Assembly: GCF_014201355.1 (NCBI RefSeq)
Contig: NZ_JACHEG010000001.1
Location: 186,001 to 250,000, forward strand
DNA from: Aliirhizobium wenxiniae
GTDB lineage: Bacteria > Pseudomonadota > Alphaproteobacteria > Rhizobiales > Rhizobiaceae
Direction of reading: 5' to 3'
DNA: 64,000 nucleotides
A program made the translations under genes and the position numbers. The notes beneath the pieces are model-generated. The model was not told where the DNA came from. It did not search any database and was given only the letters and a program-made list of their open reading frames with translations. How positions within the stretch are numbered: position 1 is the stretch's first letter; each line of letters begins with the position of its first letter. Shown here in pieces: positions 37,740 through 48,111 of the stretch.

Positions 37740-38126
37740 TCATTCAGCGGGAACCGGCTTCGGCTTGCCGTCTTCGTCGAGAGCGACCATGACGAAAGTG
37801 GCTGCGGTGACCTTCTCGAGTTGCTGGTGACGGGCACGGTGGGCCCATGCTTCCACATTGAGCGTGATCGAGGTCGTGCCGACGCGGGTGATTTCAGTGT
37901 AGATCGCCATCGTATCGCCGATCTTGACCGGAAGCTGGAAAGCCATTTCCTTCACCGCCGCGGTGACGACGCGGCCGCGGGCGCGCTCGGCGGCGCGGAT
38001 GCCACTGGCAAGGTCCATCTGGGCCATGACCCAGCCGCCAAAAATATCGCCGGCCGGATTGGCGTCGCTTGGCATGGCCAGCGTTCGAAGGGTCAGTTCA
38101 CCGGTCGGTTTGGCGAGTTCGGTCAT
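37740..38126 (-). CDS. Acyl-CoA thioesterase, hotdog fold (YciA-like)
   Basis: A 128-residue single hotdog domain. The conserved NPAGDIFGGWVMAQMDLASG (residues about 23-42) contains the catalytic Asp and the helix-capping region of the YciA/acyl-CoA hydrolase group. RVVTAAVKEMAFQLPVKIGD follows. It hydrolyses acyl-CoA esters; chain-length preference is not readable. Single gene. Confidence 0.9.
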   Translation of the reverse strand: MTELAKPTGELTLRTLAMPSDANPAGDIFGGWVMAQMDLASGIRAAERARGRVVTAAVKEMAFQLPVKIGDTMAIYTEITRVGTTSITLNVEAWAHRARHQQLEKVTAATFVMVALDEDGKPKPVPAE

Positions 38127-38371
38127 TCCGGAATCATCCTTTTGTAATTATTCGTGTCGGTCGGGAGGCGGACACTAGCCTTGTTTCTGGCGATTGCCAG
38201 TTTCTTTTGGTCATGGCGACTATGAGCAGTCGTCATGACTTGGCTGCGGAGAATAACCCAAGAAGAAATATGGGTTCGACTTGATCGCGCCTTGCAGTCC
38301 GAGTTCTTCACGGCCCGGTAACTTCCGATCATTATCATTTAATGAGAATTGCAAATATCGGGGGAGGTATC

Positions 38372-40186
38372 ATGCAACGTCTTGCCATTTCCTGGCGTCT
38401 TTATTGTCTCGTCGCGCTGTCGCTCGTCATTTTGGCCGGTGCGCTGACCTTCAGTCTTTTCGAAAGTTATGCGTCTTCCGAGCGGGAGCGGAAGGCTGGG
38501 CTTGCCCAGATGAATGATACGGCGCTGGCCGTGCTGGCTAAATATCAGGCGATGGAAGCCTCCGGCGCCCTGTCTCGCGAAGAGGCGCAGGCGCAGGCAA
38601 AGGGCGTGATCGCCGCCATGCGCTACGACAATGGTTCTGGTTATTTCTGGATCAACGACATGCACCCGAAAATGGTCATGCATGCGGTGAAGCCGGAAAT
38701 GAATGGTTCGGACCTTTCACAGAACAAGGATCCGAACGGTAAATTCCTGTTCGTCGAATTCGTTCAGGTGGTGAAGGCGAACGGCAAGGGTTTTGTCGAT
38801 TATTACTGGCCCAAACCCGGCGCCAGCGAGCCGGTGGAGAAGTTTTCGCATGTGGCAGGTTTCGCGCCCTGGGGATGGATCGTCGGCACCGGCGTTTATG
38901 TCGACGATCTGAAGGCGATGTTCCGCAAGGACGCGATCGATTTCGCCATGATCTTTGCAGTCGGCGCTCTTCTCGTGATCGGCGGGGCATGGCTGGTGGT
39001 CAAGAGCGTCACCACGCCTCTGTCGCGCGTGCAGCGGGTGCTGCAGGCGATTGCCGGCGGCGCGACGGGTGTTGTTGTTCCCTGCACGGGTGAAAAGAAC
39101 GAGATCGGCGAAATGGCGCGGGCGCTGGTCGTGTTGCGCGACAATGTCGAGGAACGCGCCGGATTGCAGGCTCGCGAAGCCGAGCAGCAACGCGCCATCG
39201 CCGCCGAACGTTCGGCGAGCGAAAGGGCGATTTCGACGGCTGCGGACCGGCAGTCGCATGCAATGCATGAACTCGGGCAGGCGCTCGAAGGGCTGGCGGC
39301 CGGCGATCTTTCGGTGTCGCTCGGCGATATCGGCGAGGATTTCGTCAAGCTGAGGCAGGACTTCAACGATGCCGTCGGCGCGCTCAATCAGGCGATCGTG
39401 GCGATTTCCGAAACGGGCATGATCGTGCGCGACAGTGCGTCGGACATTTCCAGCGCGACCGGCAATCTGGCCAAGCGCACCGAACAGCAGGCGGCGGCGC
39501 TGGAAGAGACGGCGGCGGCGCTCGACGAGATCACCACCACCGTGCGCACCGCGTCCCAGCGTGCAAGGGAAGCGCGCGAAATGGTCAGCGAAACCAAGCT
39601 TAGCGCCAGCCGCTCCGGCGAAATCGTCCGCAATGCGATCGACGCGATGGGGCGGATCGAGCAGTCGTCCGGGCAGATCAGCCAGATCATTTCCGTCATC
39701 GACGAAATTGCCTTCCAGACCAATCTCCTGGCGTTGAATGCCGGCGTCGAGGCGGCGCGCGCCGGTGAGGCGGGCAGGGGCTTTGCCGTCGTGGCGCAGG
39801 AAGTGCGCGAACTGGCGCAACGCTCGGCGACTGCTGCAAAGGAGATCAAGGTCCTGATCGGCAACTCCGTGCAGGAGGTCGAGGGCGGCGTGACGCTGGT
39901 GCGCTCGACCGGCGAGGCGCTGGTGGAGATCGCCGTGCTGGTCGAGAAGGTCAATGCCCATGTCGAGACGATCGCCACCACATCGCAGGAACAGGCGAGC
40001 GGCCTGGCCGAGATCAATTCCTCGGTCAATCACATGGACCAGATGACCCAGCAGAACGCAGCCATGGTGGAAGAGACGACGGCGGCAAGCCAGACGCTTG
40101 CCGACCAGAGCCTGCATCTGCAGCAATTGCTGGGGGGCTTCAGGCTCGGCAATACGGGTATCCGCTCCGTCTCCCGCGCTGCCTGA
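38372..40186 (+). CDS. Methyl-accepting chemotaxis protein with single Cache (sCache_2) domain
   Basis: A 604-residue receptor. TM1 is at about residues 8-30, a periplasmic small Cache domain at 35-180 (GSGYFWINDMHPKMVMHAVK, FVDYYWPKPG, and GWIVGTGVYVDD), TM2 at about 190-210, then HAMP (KSVTTPLSRVQRVL) and a long cytoplasmic signalling region. The hairpin tip reads IDEIAFQTNLLALNAGVEAAR. sCache_2 receptors often bind small organic acids. ATG 38372 has GGGGAGG upstream; an in-frame ATG at 38342 lacks a site. A terminator follows at 40211-40243. Confidence 0.93.
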   Translation: MQRLAISWRLYCLVALSLVILAGALTFSLFESYASSERERKAGLAQMNDTALAVLAKYQAMEASGALSREEAQAQAKGVIAAMRYDNGSGYFWINDMHPKMVMHAVKPEMNGSDLSQNKDPNGKFLFVEFVQVVKANGKGFVDYYWPKPGASEPVEKFSHVAGFAPWGWIVGTGVYVDDLKAMFRKDAIDFAMIFAVGALLVIGGAWLVVKSVTTPLSRVQRVLQAIAGGATGVVVPCTGEKNEIGEMARALVVLRDNVEERAGLQAREAEQQRAIAAERSASERAISTAADRQSHAMHELGQALEGLAAGDLSVSLGDIGEDFVKLRQDFNDAVGALNQAIVAISETGMIVRDSASDISSATGNLAKRTEQQAAALEETAAALDEITTTVRTASQRAREAREMVSETKLSASRSGEIVRNAIDAMGRIEQSSGQISQIISVIDEIAFQTNLLALNAGVEAARAGEAGRGFAVVAQEVRELAQRSATAAKEIKVLIGNSVQEVEGGVTLVRSTGEALVEIAVLVEKVNAHVETIATTSQEQASGLAEINSSVNHMDQMTQQNAAMVEETTAASQTLADQSLHLQQLLGGFRLGNTGIRSVSRAA

Positions 40187-40210
40187 CCCGTTCGATACGG
40201 TTGATTTCTC

Positions 40211-40243
40211 AAAGGGCCGGAACGCGGAGGCGTCCGGCCCTTT
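40211..40243 (+). terminator. Terminator of the chemoreceptor gene
   Basis: AAAGGGCCGGA (40211-40221) and TCCGGCCCTTT (40233-40243), a perfect 11-bp stem ending in TTT. Confidence 0.75.
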
Positions 40244-40369
40244 CCCGTAATATGGCGAAGCCGATCCGAAATGGCCCGTAAACCGCCATGCTTCATCAAG
40301 CTTTCGTTTACCCAATCTGCCTAAAATCAAAACCTGTGTCATTTCGGCATCGAGCGAGAGGCAACTGGT

Positions 40370-41647
40370 ATGGCGTATGCTTCCCTATCGACGCGAGTGA
40401 TCAGCTCGCTTCTGGTTTCGACCTTTCTGGTCGCCTGTTCGGCAGAAAGCCTCGTGCCGCCGGCATCGATCGACAATGGCACGCAGGTCGGCTCCATCTC
40501 GCGCTCGTTGCCGCCGGCACCGATTTCCCAACCCGCATCGCATCAATCCTATGCAGTTGCTTCCGCGCCCGTTTCTCAGGCAAGCGGCGGCGGATATCTG
40601 GCACCGCCTTCAACCCAATCACCGATGCAATCCAATGGTGGCGGTCATTATCTGCGCGCTCCGAATGGCGCGCCGGCGACGATCCCGGCGGAGGGCGTCA
40701 ACATGGATGAAGAGTTCGGTTTCGGCCCTGATGAAAGCGATGTCGTCGGTTTGGCCGAGGAGCAGGATGGAGATATTGCCGAAGGGGTCGGCGACCAGCC
40801 GGTGGTTGGTGGCATCGGCACTGACAATCCGGTGGCGCTTAATGCACGTCGTCAACCGATCGATGACCGCGTAATCGTACCGCCGAAGCGGTCAGCGGCG
40901 GGCATTGGCAGGCAGGGCGCTTCCGCTCCGATGACCTGGGGTGACAATTCTCCGGTGACCGCACCCGGTCGCGCGCCGGCGCGCGCCGAGGAGGTCGCCA
41001 TGTTGCGACCGAATAATCCGGTCGCTGGCCCGGTAACCGACGGTGCCCCGATGAGTGCTCCCGATGGCGCCTGGCAGCGCACGGTCATGCCGCAGTCGGA
41101 AGTGGCCTGCCGCTCCGAACTGCGCCGTCTCGGTGTCGAGTTCAAGGATCTGCCGCGCATTTCCCAGGGGCCGAGTTGCGGTATAGATTATCCGGTGAAG
41201 CTTGCCGGCCTTTCGGGCGGTATCGATGTGAGGCCGGCGGTGACGCTGAACTGCCAGGTGACACTTGCCTTCGCCAAATGGGTGAAGAACGATCTGGCGA
41301 TTTCCGCCCGCACCCGGTATCTCACCGGCATTCGACAGATCCAGCCAATGGGCGGTTATTCCTGCCGCAAGATGAACAACAGCCGCCAGCGCTACAATCC
41401 GATGTCCGAACATGCTCGCGGCAACGCGATCGATATCGGCCGCATCACACTCAAGAACGGTCACGACATCGATGTTCGCAAGAAGGGGCTGTTCTCTTTC
41501 CGCGAGGGCGGGCTGCTGAAATCAGTGCGCGGTGACAGCTGCAAGTATTTCTCGACGGTGCTTGGCCCCGGCAGCAATGCCGAGCATTGGAACCATTTCC
41601 ACTTCGACCTTCGCTCACGCAAAGGCGGTCGCCAGTATTGCAACTGA
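40370..41647 (+). CDS. Extensin-like family lipoprotein
   Basis: A 425-residue protein with a lipoprotein signal peptide: hydrophobic SSLLVSTFLVAC, lipobox LVAC with Cys23 as the lipidation site. A long Pro/Ser/Ala/Gly-rich, probably disordered region (about 24-235) leads to the extensin-like C-terminal domain (about 240-425), with ACRSELRRLGVEFKDLP, SCGIDYPVKL, EHARGNAIDIGRITL and EHWNHFHFDLRSRKGG. The EHARG...D and WNHFHFD blocks resemble D-Ala-D-Ala peptidase-like metal sites (His/Asp), hinting at cell-wall work. Named for similarity to plant extensin but not a structural extensin. AGAGG precedes the ATG. Confidence 0.88.
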   Translation: MAYASLSTRVISSLLVSTFLVACSAESLVPPASIDNGTQVGSISRSLPPAPISQPASHQSYAVASAPVSQASGGGYLAPPSTQSPMQSNGGGHYLRAPNGAPATIPAEGVNMDEEFGFGPDESDVVGLAEEQDGDIAEGVGDQPVVGGIGTDNPVALNARRQPIDDRVIVPPKRSAAGIGRQGASAPMTWGDNSPVTAPGRAPARAEEVAMLRPNNPVAGPVTDGAPMSAPDGAWQRTVMPQSEVACRSELRRLGVEFKDLPRISQGPSCGIDYPVKLAGLSGGIDVRPAVTLNCQVTLAFAKWVKNDLAISARTRYLTGIRQIQPMGGYSCRKMNNSRQRYNPMSEHARGNAIDIGRITLKNGHDIDVRKKGLFSFREGGLLKSVRGDSCKYFSTVLGPGSNAEHWNHFHFDLRSRKGGRQYCN

Positions 41648-41702
41648 GCGAGCTATCTGGATTTGAAGCGAGTGGCTGATATGGCGAGAAGCTTTTCGAT
41701 GC

Positions 41703-41939
41703 TCAGTTGAGCCGCTTGGAAGGGGAAGGCGCAAGCATGTCTTTTTTACCGATATCGCAGCTGTCAGAATCGCGGAAATCTGCCGGCAGCGGAATTGTCA
41801 GCGCATCGACCATGAAATTCGCCAGATCATCAAGGGACGCGAAGTCGAAATCATCAGCTGCAGCCTCAGCATTAGCCTCTGGGGCGTTTTCGGTTTCTTG
41901 CTGAATTATGTTCTTCTTCACGGAATTCGGCATGATCAT
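41703..41939 (-). CDS. Small acidic protein, uncertain
   Basis: A possible 78-residue protein: MPNSVKKNIIQQETENAPEA, then an Ala/Asp/Glu-rich stretch with DFDFASLDDLANFMVDAL, and a short basic C-terminus (SPSKRLN). The composition looks like a real coding frame with a helix-forming acidic centre, but the ribosome-binding site is weak and I recognise no family. The first Met pair (41939 or 41933) is uncertain. It overlaps a 77-codon frame (41872-42105) which I do not call. Confidence 0.4.
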   Translation of the reverse strand: MIMPNSVKKNIIQQETENAPEANAEAAADDFDFASLDDLANFMVDALTIPLPADFRDSDSCDIGKKDMLAPSPSKRLN

Positions 41940-42597
41940 CGACTTTCATCTGCAGCAACAGATTTAGAAAATATGTATTCTGGTATCTTGGCACCACATA
42001 TAAGGCAACGTACCTGAAATTGCATACGCCAATTGCCGGTATCTTCTTCATCGCCAAAGCGTTTTTGACGGCAATGAACGGTAGAATCTTGCTGGGAGCC
42101 GGCAATGGCGAACTCCCAGCAAGATCTTATCTGCCTAGATATTTCTGTTTTCTAAATGTCAGTTCGTGAGTAGGTGCCGTTGCTGTTTGCACCAATGCTC
42201 GCCCCCATTATTTCGGGGGTATTTCAGCATCTGCAGTAATTATCGTCGCCACCCGTTTGGGTGAGCCGCTTTCGGAATTGCAGCACTGCGAACAGGAAAT
42301 CCGGCTCCGGTGCCCGGATGCCCTGTTTTGGCAAAACGGATTGGCCGACAAGCGTGTCATATGCAGCTATGAAGGCAAGTCATCTCTGTTCTTTACCTGA
42401 CGGTCCGAACGTTGCTGATGACCTTGTGAGCAGCCGCCACACTGTGGCTTGTCTGACAACGACAATGATGCGATTAGGTCTCTTGATGATGAACAACCGT
42501 CAAGGGCCTTTTCCTCGGCTTACTCGTGCATGCCCCGCCCAATCGCTCATGCCTTTTTCGTCCGGCTCATGAGTCAAAATCACTGCCGGAGAACGTG
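41940..42597. other. About 650-base region with no supported gene
   Basis: Contains a 13-bp perfect hairpin (42086-42125). Open frames here are short and lack ribosome-binding sites. It may hold decayed sequence; nothing else recognised. Confidence 0.45.
42086..42125. repeat. Perfect 13-bp inverted repeat
   Basis: ATCTTGCTGGGAG (42086-42098) pairs with CTCCCAGCAAGAT (42113-42125) over a 14-base loop. There is no T-run on either side. It could be a terminator for minus- or plus-strand RNA or a protein-binding site. Confidence 0.55.
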
Positions 42598-43419
42598 ATG
42601 CCTGCCCTTATCGATATTCTTCCTTTTGTTGTTGCGCTGCTCGCAGCCGGAATATTGGCCGGATTGCTTGCCGGCCTGTTCGGTATCGGCGGCGGTGCCA
42701 TTCTCGTGCCGATCTTCTTTCATGTCTTTGGGCTGCTCGGTGTGGATGATGCGGTGCGCATGCATCTGGCGTTGGGTACGTCGCTTGCCATCATCGTGCC
42801 GACCTCGGTCCGTTCATTCACGGCGCACCGGCAGCGGGGAGCCGTCGATGTCGACCTCCTGAAGGGCTGGGTCATTGCCGTTCCGCTCGGCACCCTTATC
42901 GCCACCTTGATCGCCGCCTGGGCGTCGAGCACGGAACTGAGGCTGATCTTCGCGGTGATCGCGCTCGTTCTTGCGCTACGGATGATTTTCAACCGGGCAA
43001 GCTGGAAACTCGGCGACGATCTGCCCGAAAACCCGCTGAAATTCATGGTCGGTACCGGCATCGGCATCCTGTCGGGCTTGATGGGGATCGGCGGCGGCGT
43101 GTTGAACAATACCTTCATGACGCTTTACGGGCGAACCATCCACCAGGCGGTCGCGACCTCTTCCGGCGTCGGCGTGCTTATCTCTATCCCCGGGCTTGTC
43201 GGTTATGTCTGGGGTGGCTGGGGCAAGAGCGGTTTGCCACCGTTTTCGACCGGTTATATCAACTGGTTGGCAGTGGCGCTCCTGATCCCGGTCACGCTCT
43301 ATACGGCACCTTACGGTGCACGGCTTGCGCATGCGCTGTCCAGGCGCCAGCTGGAGGTCGGGTTCGCGCTATTTCTCGTCTTCGTCGCACTGCAGTTTTT
43401 CGCCAGCGTGATTTTCTAG
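42598..43419 (+). CDS. TauE/SafE-family sulfite/anion exporter
   Basis: A 273-residue polytopic membrane protein with the duplicated TauE/SafE layout: LLAGLFGIGGGAILVPIFF near the N-terminus and GLMGIGGGVLNNTFM in the second half. These Gly-rich repeats are the family hallmark. About eight membrane helices. Members export sulfite, sulfoacetate or related anions. The alkanesulfonate genes at the right end of the window are 17 kb away, so a link is speculative. ATG 42598 has CCGGAGAA upstream. Confidence 0.88.
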   Translation: MPALIDILPFVVALLAAGILAGLLAGLFGIGGGAILVPIFFHVFGLLGVDDAVRMHLALGTSLAIIVPTSVRSFTAHRQRGAVDVDLLKGWVIAVPLGTLIATLIAAWASSTELRLIFAVIALVLALRMIFNRASWKLGDDLPENPLKFMVGTGIGILSGLMGIGGGVLNNTFMTLYGRTIHQAVATSSGVGVLISIPGLVGYVWGGWGKSGLPPFSTGYINWLAVALLIPVTLYTAPYGARLAHALSRRQLEVGFALFLVFVALQFFASVIF

Positions 43420-43457
43420 TGTTATGCCGACGTGAGTTGGCTGAGCTGACGCACTCT

Positions 43458-44258
43458 TCACTTTGAAGCGACCAAAGAATAGGACATCGGTACCTGCGCG
43501 GAGCGATCAGCGTAAATGTCGTATTCAGGCTCTCGGTTGCTATGAGGATATTCTTTAAGTTCGACCAGTTTTAAGCCTGCTTGAATGCAGGCGGTTACGA
43601 TCTCGCCAAGAGGATGGATAAACCAGTAGCTGGGCTCGACGCTGCCGTGGTCCTTGCCATCATAGGTAATAGCTTGGGTAACAACCTGCGGCTCCCTCGC
43701 AAAGTAACTGAACCCGGGTTCATGCGGATTTACGCCATGCGGGTTGAAGACTTCGAGGAATGGGTGGGTTTCGTAGATCACGAGTACCGCGTTTTCTTCC
43801 ATCAAACCTGCGATAATCCGAAAGAACTCTGGAAGGTCGGGCATCCAGCTCAACACACCGATGGTGATGAAAACCAGATCAAAATGCCCCAATCCTTCCG
43901 GCAGATCATAAATGTTGGCCTCAAGCAGCTTGATATCCAATCCGGCGGCCTCGGCAAGTTCACGCCCCTGCGCCAAGAAACCTCCGGATTGGTCTATCCC
44001 GAGCGCTGGAACGCCACCAAGAGAGGCCAGCGATATCAGCTCCCGCGCGTTGTTGCAGCCGACCTGCACCGCGCGGCGGCCTTCGACATTAAGCCTCTGC
44101 AAAATCTCAGTCACCGTGCCATCAAGAACTGAAAAGCCTGGGCGGCCCGCAGCCTCAATGAGCTTTGCCCAACCATCGCCGGATTTATGAAGATGCGCTG
44201 ATGCTTCCCATGCCGCTTTATTGGCGGATGTGACAGATGCGATGGAGTTCTTGTTCAT
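43458..44258 (-). CDS. Class I SAM-dependent methyltransferase
   Basis: A 266-residue enzyme. SAM-binding motif I is AVQVGCNNARELISLASLG (about residues 62-80), with acidic residue in LGIDQSGGFL after beta-2 and FDLVFITIGVLSWMPDL as motif IV. The substrate is not determined. No signal peptide. Single gene on the minus strand, in a stretch of poorly conserved genes that may be variable between strains. Confidence 0.85.
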   Translation of the reverse strand: MNKNSIASVTSANKAAWEASAHLHKSGDGWAKLIEAAGRPGFSVLDGTVTEILQRLNVEGRRAVQVGCNNARELISLASLGGVPALGIDQSGGFLAQGRELAEAAGLDIKLLEANIYDLPEGLGHFDLVFITIGVLSWMPDLPEFFRIIAGLMEENAVLVIYETHPFLEVFNPHGVNPHEPGFSYFAREPQVVTQAITYDGKDHGSVEPSYWFIHPLGEIVTACIQAGLKLVELKEYPHSNREPEYDIYADRSAQVPMSYSLVASK

Positions 44259-44395
44259 GGTGCTACCAATCTGCTGTCATAATTTTTGTCGTAATTAAAA
44301 TGCCTAGAAGCATACCTGCGTTTGATGACGGCAGCATGTTGGGTTCGGGCCGGCTGCCGTCATGGCGCGAAGGCGCCACAAGCGGTCATCGGAAA

Positions 44396-44797
44396 TCAAA
44401 AGGCGACTATAATATCGCCCACCTGTCGGTTTTGAAGAAAGACTGCTCGATCCCTCGGCCCAGGACCTTTGGCCAAGCTAAACTTTAACAGCCTCCCGCT
44501 TTTCCTTAAGTTGATGTTCTCAGACCGATAGGGAATGTAACAGTTACGTGTCCTGCAATAGACAATTGGACGGACGGAGCTGTCGTCGTATCGCACAAGC
44601 GAGAGGGTGATGTCGGAGGCCTTGTGGTCAACCATTTGGCACGGATACTTCGAACACGCGACTTCGCCGTAGATTGGCTCGTGTTGATCTATGAGGATTG
44701 CGTAACGAAATACTTTGGCAGGGGCATTCTCTTCGGCGAAAGCGCCACCACCGTTAATGGCTAAGGCAGCGCATAGTAGGATCACGGCGCGAAGCAT
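44396..44797 (-). CDS. Small secreted protein of unknown function
   Basis: A 133-residue protein with a signal peptide (MLRAVILLCAALAINGGGAFA, cleaved near residue 21, positions 1-21; core LLCAALAI). The mature part has two Cys pairs (VACSKYPC and VYCRTRNC), likely disulfides, in a beta-rich protein. Resembles small periplasmic proteins found in rhizobia; no family recognised. ATG 44797 is better spaced to GGAG than the ATG at 44803. Confidence 0.6.
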   Translation of the reverse strand: MLRAVILLCAALAINGGGAFAEENAPAKVFRYAILIDQHEPIYGEVACSKYPCQMVDHKASDITLSLVRYDDSSVRPIVYCRTRNCYIPYRSENINLRKSGRLLKFSLAKGPGPRDRAVFLQNRQVGDIIVAF

Positions 44798-44999
44798 GTA
44801 CATGGTCTCCAGTAGGCCGAGTTACTGCTGCTATAGGAGTTTAGCCAAAATATGAAGGGTGCAAAGCCGGACGTCCGCAAAAGGCCTAACAGCATCCAAG
44901 GGGTCTCGACTGCTTCGCACCATGGGCGGTCTCAGATCAGTGTTGACGCCTATAAGCTGCAAAGGCAATATCATCCGGAAAAAGCAAGCGTGGGATCAG

Positions 45000-45311
45000 A
45001 TGATCATTTTTGCCATCGCCATCGCACTTGCGGAGGTAGTGAACCCGGTTCGAATACTTTCGATCGCTCTTTCTGTGGCGTTGGTTTATTGTTGGGTCAC
45101 TCCGAATGGGCGCTTTGTAGTCATCACGGCCGTACTCGCCATGATTGCGCTGGTGTTTAGCGTGGCGCAGCGCATGGCGATGGAGATTCCATCAGATATT
45201 TTCGAGTTTAGTGTCGTTACTTTCGCAGGTCTCACTGCGAACTGCATTATCTTCACATTGATATTCTGCGGTATTAGAGCATGGGCGGCATTTCGCCGTA
45301 GCACGTGGTGA
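45000..45311 (+). CDS. Small membrane protein of unknown function
   Basis: A 103-residue protein with three to four hydrophobic helices: IIFAIAIALAEVV, ILSIALSVALVYCWV, FVVITAVLAMIALVFSVA and FAGLTANCIIFTLIFCGI. It ends with a short basic tail (RAWAAFRRSTW), so the C-terminus is probably cytoplasmic. ATG 45000 marks the start of the hydrophobic part; the frame stays open to 44859, but the added region looks non-coding. Function unknown. Confidence 0.5.
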   Translation: MIIFAIAIALAEVVNPVRILSIALSVALVYCWVTPNGRFVVITAVLAMIALVFSVAQRMAMEIPSDIFEFSVVTFAGLTANCIIFTLIFCGIRAWAAFRRSTW

Positions 45312-45343
45312 ATGCGATCGACCGATTTACCGCATGATGACCA

Positions 45344-45389
45344 CTTCGGGCCGACTGCGGCCATCCGCTTCGCGCCAACTGCGGTCATC
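45344..45389. repeat. Tandem direct repeat, two copies of about 22 bases
   Basis: CTTCGGGCCGACTGCGGCCATC (45344-45365, in blocks CTTCGGGCCGACT and GCGGCCATC) and its copy at 45368-45389 match at 19 of 22 positions with a 24-base period. The outer GATGACC and GGTCATC also form an inverted repeat. Non-coding, between two convergent genes. Confidence 0.55.
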
Positions 45390-46080
45390 AGAATTCGACA
45401 ATGCGGAGCCATTTTTCGATGGCCGCCGCAAGTGAGGCTGGCGCTTCTAATGGGATCATATGGCCGGTTTTATTGAGGATGGTGAATTCCGAACCTTCAA
45501 TTCCGTGGTGGAGTTCTTCTAGTTCCGTTCGGGTTCGGAGCTTATCGTCCTCGCCAGCAATGACAAGGCATGGGCATTTGATTCCTGCAAGTGAGGCTCG
45601 TTCGTCGTGGCGGTCGATCAAGGACTGTCGACGGAAGACTTCGCCTCCCAGCCGTTGAGCCATCGATTTGATACGATCAATCAAGTCTACTCGATCAGTA
45701 TTTTCCGGATGCAGGGATGAAGCCACCGCAGTCGTGCTGAGTCCTCTGAAGGATGAGCCATTGGTTTGCCCGGTGATCGCCGCTTTTCGTTGCCGCTGTA
45801 GATCAGTGTCACCTCTTGCTGAAGTCGCAACCAGCACAAGAGCGCTTACCCGGTTTGGTGCTTGGCGCACGATCTCACGAGCCACGTAGCCTCCCATCGA
45901 GAATCCGACGAGAACGAAAGTCTCTGGGGCCTCTGCCAGCGCTCGCTGAGCCATGTCATGAATTGAGGTGTCCCTCGAAAGGTCCGCGTACGCAATCGGG
46001 TGAAAGTCCGCCAAGCCCGGCACGACGTCACGCCAGAGATCGGCATCGAGCATGAAGCCCGGGACGAGAAGCATAGACAT
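45388..46080 (-). CDS. Alpha/beta-fold hydrolase
   Basis: A 230-residue alpha/beta hydrolase. It starts MSMLLVPGFMLDADLWRDV with the oxyanion-hole region, and the nucleophile elbow is GFSMGGYVA (Ser at about residue 78). Asp in CLVIAGEDDKL and His in KTGHMIPLEAP complete the triad. Substrate not determined. I chose ATG at 46080 since it starts directly at the fold; the frame continues to 46179 with unlikely sequence. The stop overlaps the tandem repeat at 45368-45389 by two bases. Confidence 0.82.
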   Translation of the reverse strand: MSMLLVPGFMLDADLWRDVVPGLADFHPIAYADLSRDTSIHDMAQRALAEAPETFVLVGFSMGGYVAREIVRQAPNRVSALVLVATSARGDTDLQRQRKAAITGQTNGSSFRGLSTTAVASSLHPENTDRVDLIDRIKSMAQRLGGEVFRRQSLIDRHDERASLAGIKCPCLVIAGEDDKLRTRTELEELHHGIEGSEFTILNKTGHMIPLEAPASLAAAIEKWLRIVEF

Positions 46081-46321
46081 GATTTCTCTTGGCCCCACCC
46101 ATATCCTTTGGCGATGCAACGGTATTAGCCGCGATGAACCCGATTGGCTACCGATGAGATATCCGGGTGCTGAGACCACGTCCGCTTTGGGCCGATAACG
46201 GACAACCCCGAACGTCTCCGCATCATCCTAAAATCCCGAACGCAATATTCTTCCATGAAGGGATAGCTTCATGGGAATGCGACCCTATATTGCGGCATCT
46301 CCGGGGAACAACTTCCTCGCA

Positions 46322-47271
<950 letters not shown>

Positions 47272-47275
<4 letters not shown>

Positions 47276-48033
47276 ATATCGAAGCGATCAAATCCATCTA
47301 CTTCTTCGAGATGGCGCGCATGCGCCGCACGCTTTTGCAGAGCGTCATCTCGCCGGTCATCACCACCTCGCTCTATTTCGTCGTTTTCGGCACGGCGATC
47401 GGTTCGCGCATCCAGTCGATCGAGGGCGTGTCCTACGGGTCCTTCATCACGCCGGGCCTGATCATGCTGACGCTTCTGACCCAATGCGTGGCGAACGGCT
47501 CGATCGGCATCTACTTTCCGAAATTCACCGGCACGATCTACGAGATTCTCTCGGCGCCGGTGGCGATGACGGAGATCCTGATCGGTTATGTCGGTGCAGC
47601 CGCCAGCAAGGGGCTGATCATCGGGTTGATTATTCTGGCGACGGCTTCCTTCTTCGTCGATATCCGCATCGCCCATCCGTTCATGATGGTGCTCTTCCTT
47701 GTGCTCACCGCGATCACCTTCAGCCTGTTCGGTTTCATCATCGGTGTCTGGGCGAAGAATTTCGAGCAGTTGAACATCGTGCCGATGCTTGTCGTGCCGC
47801 CACTGACATTTTTGGGTGGAAGCTTCTATTCGATCGACATGCTGCCGCCATTCTGGCAGGCGGTGAGCCACTTGAACCCGGTTCTTTATCTCGTCAGCGG
47901 CTTTCGCTGGAGCTTCTATGAGATCGCCGACGTCAACCCGGTGATCAGCCTGATCATGATCGGCGTTTTCCTCGCTCTGTGCCTGTCGGTGCTCGGCTGG
48001 ATGTTCAAGACGGGTTATCGGCTGCGCAGCTGA
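47272..48033 (+). CDS. ABC-2 type exporter permease (YadH-like)
   Basis: A 253-residue integral membrane protein with six predicted helices and ABC-2 landmarks: [20 protein letters not shown] and [20 protein letters not shown], then [14 protein letters not shown]. It forms the pore of the exporter with the 46322-47275 ATPase. Coupled by a 4-base overlap. It possibly exports a lipid or polysaccharide-related substrate, which cannot be resolved from sequence. Confidence 0.9.
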
Positions 48034-48111
48034 TGTGAAGGGGCGGGAGCCCCGGTCCGGTTGACGGCAAGGAGGCAGGCCACTATCGGAGATTTCCGTT
48101 AGGGGCCAGCC

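Noticed and set aside
42261..42572. A 103-codon plus-strand open frame before the TauE gene
   Set aside because: No ribosome-binding site, random-looking composition, and it overlaps nothing that supports it.
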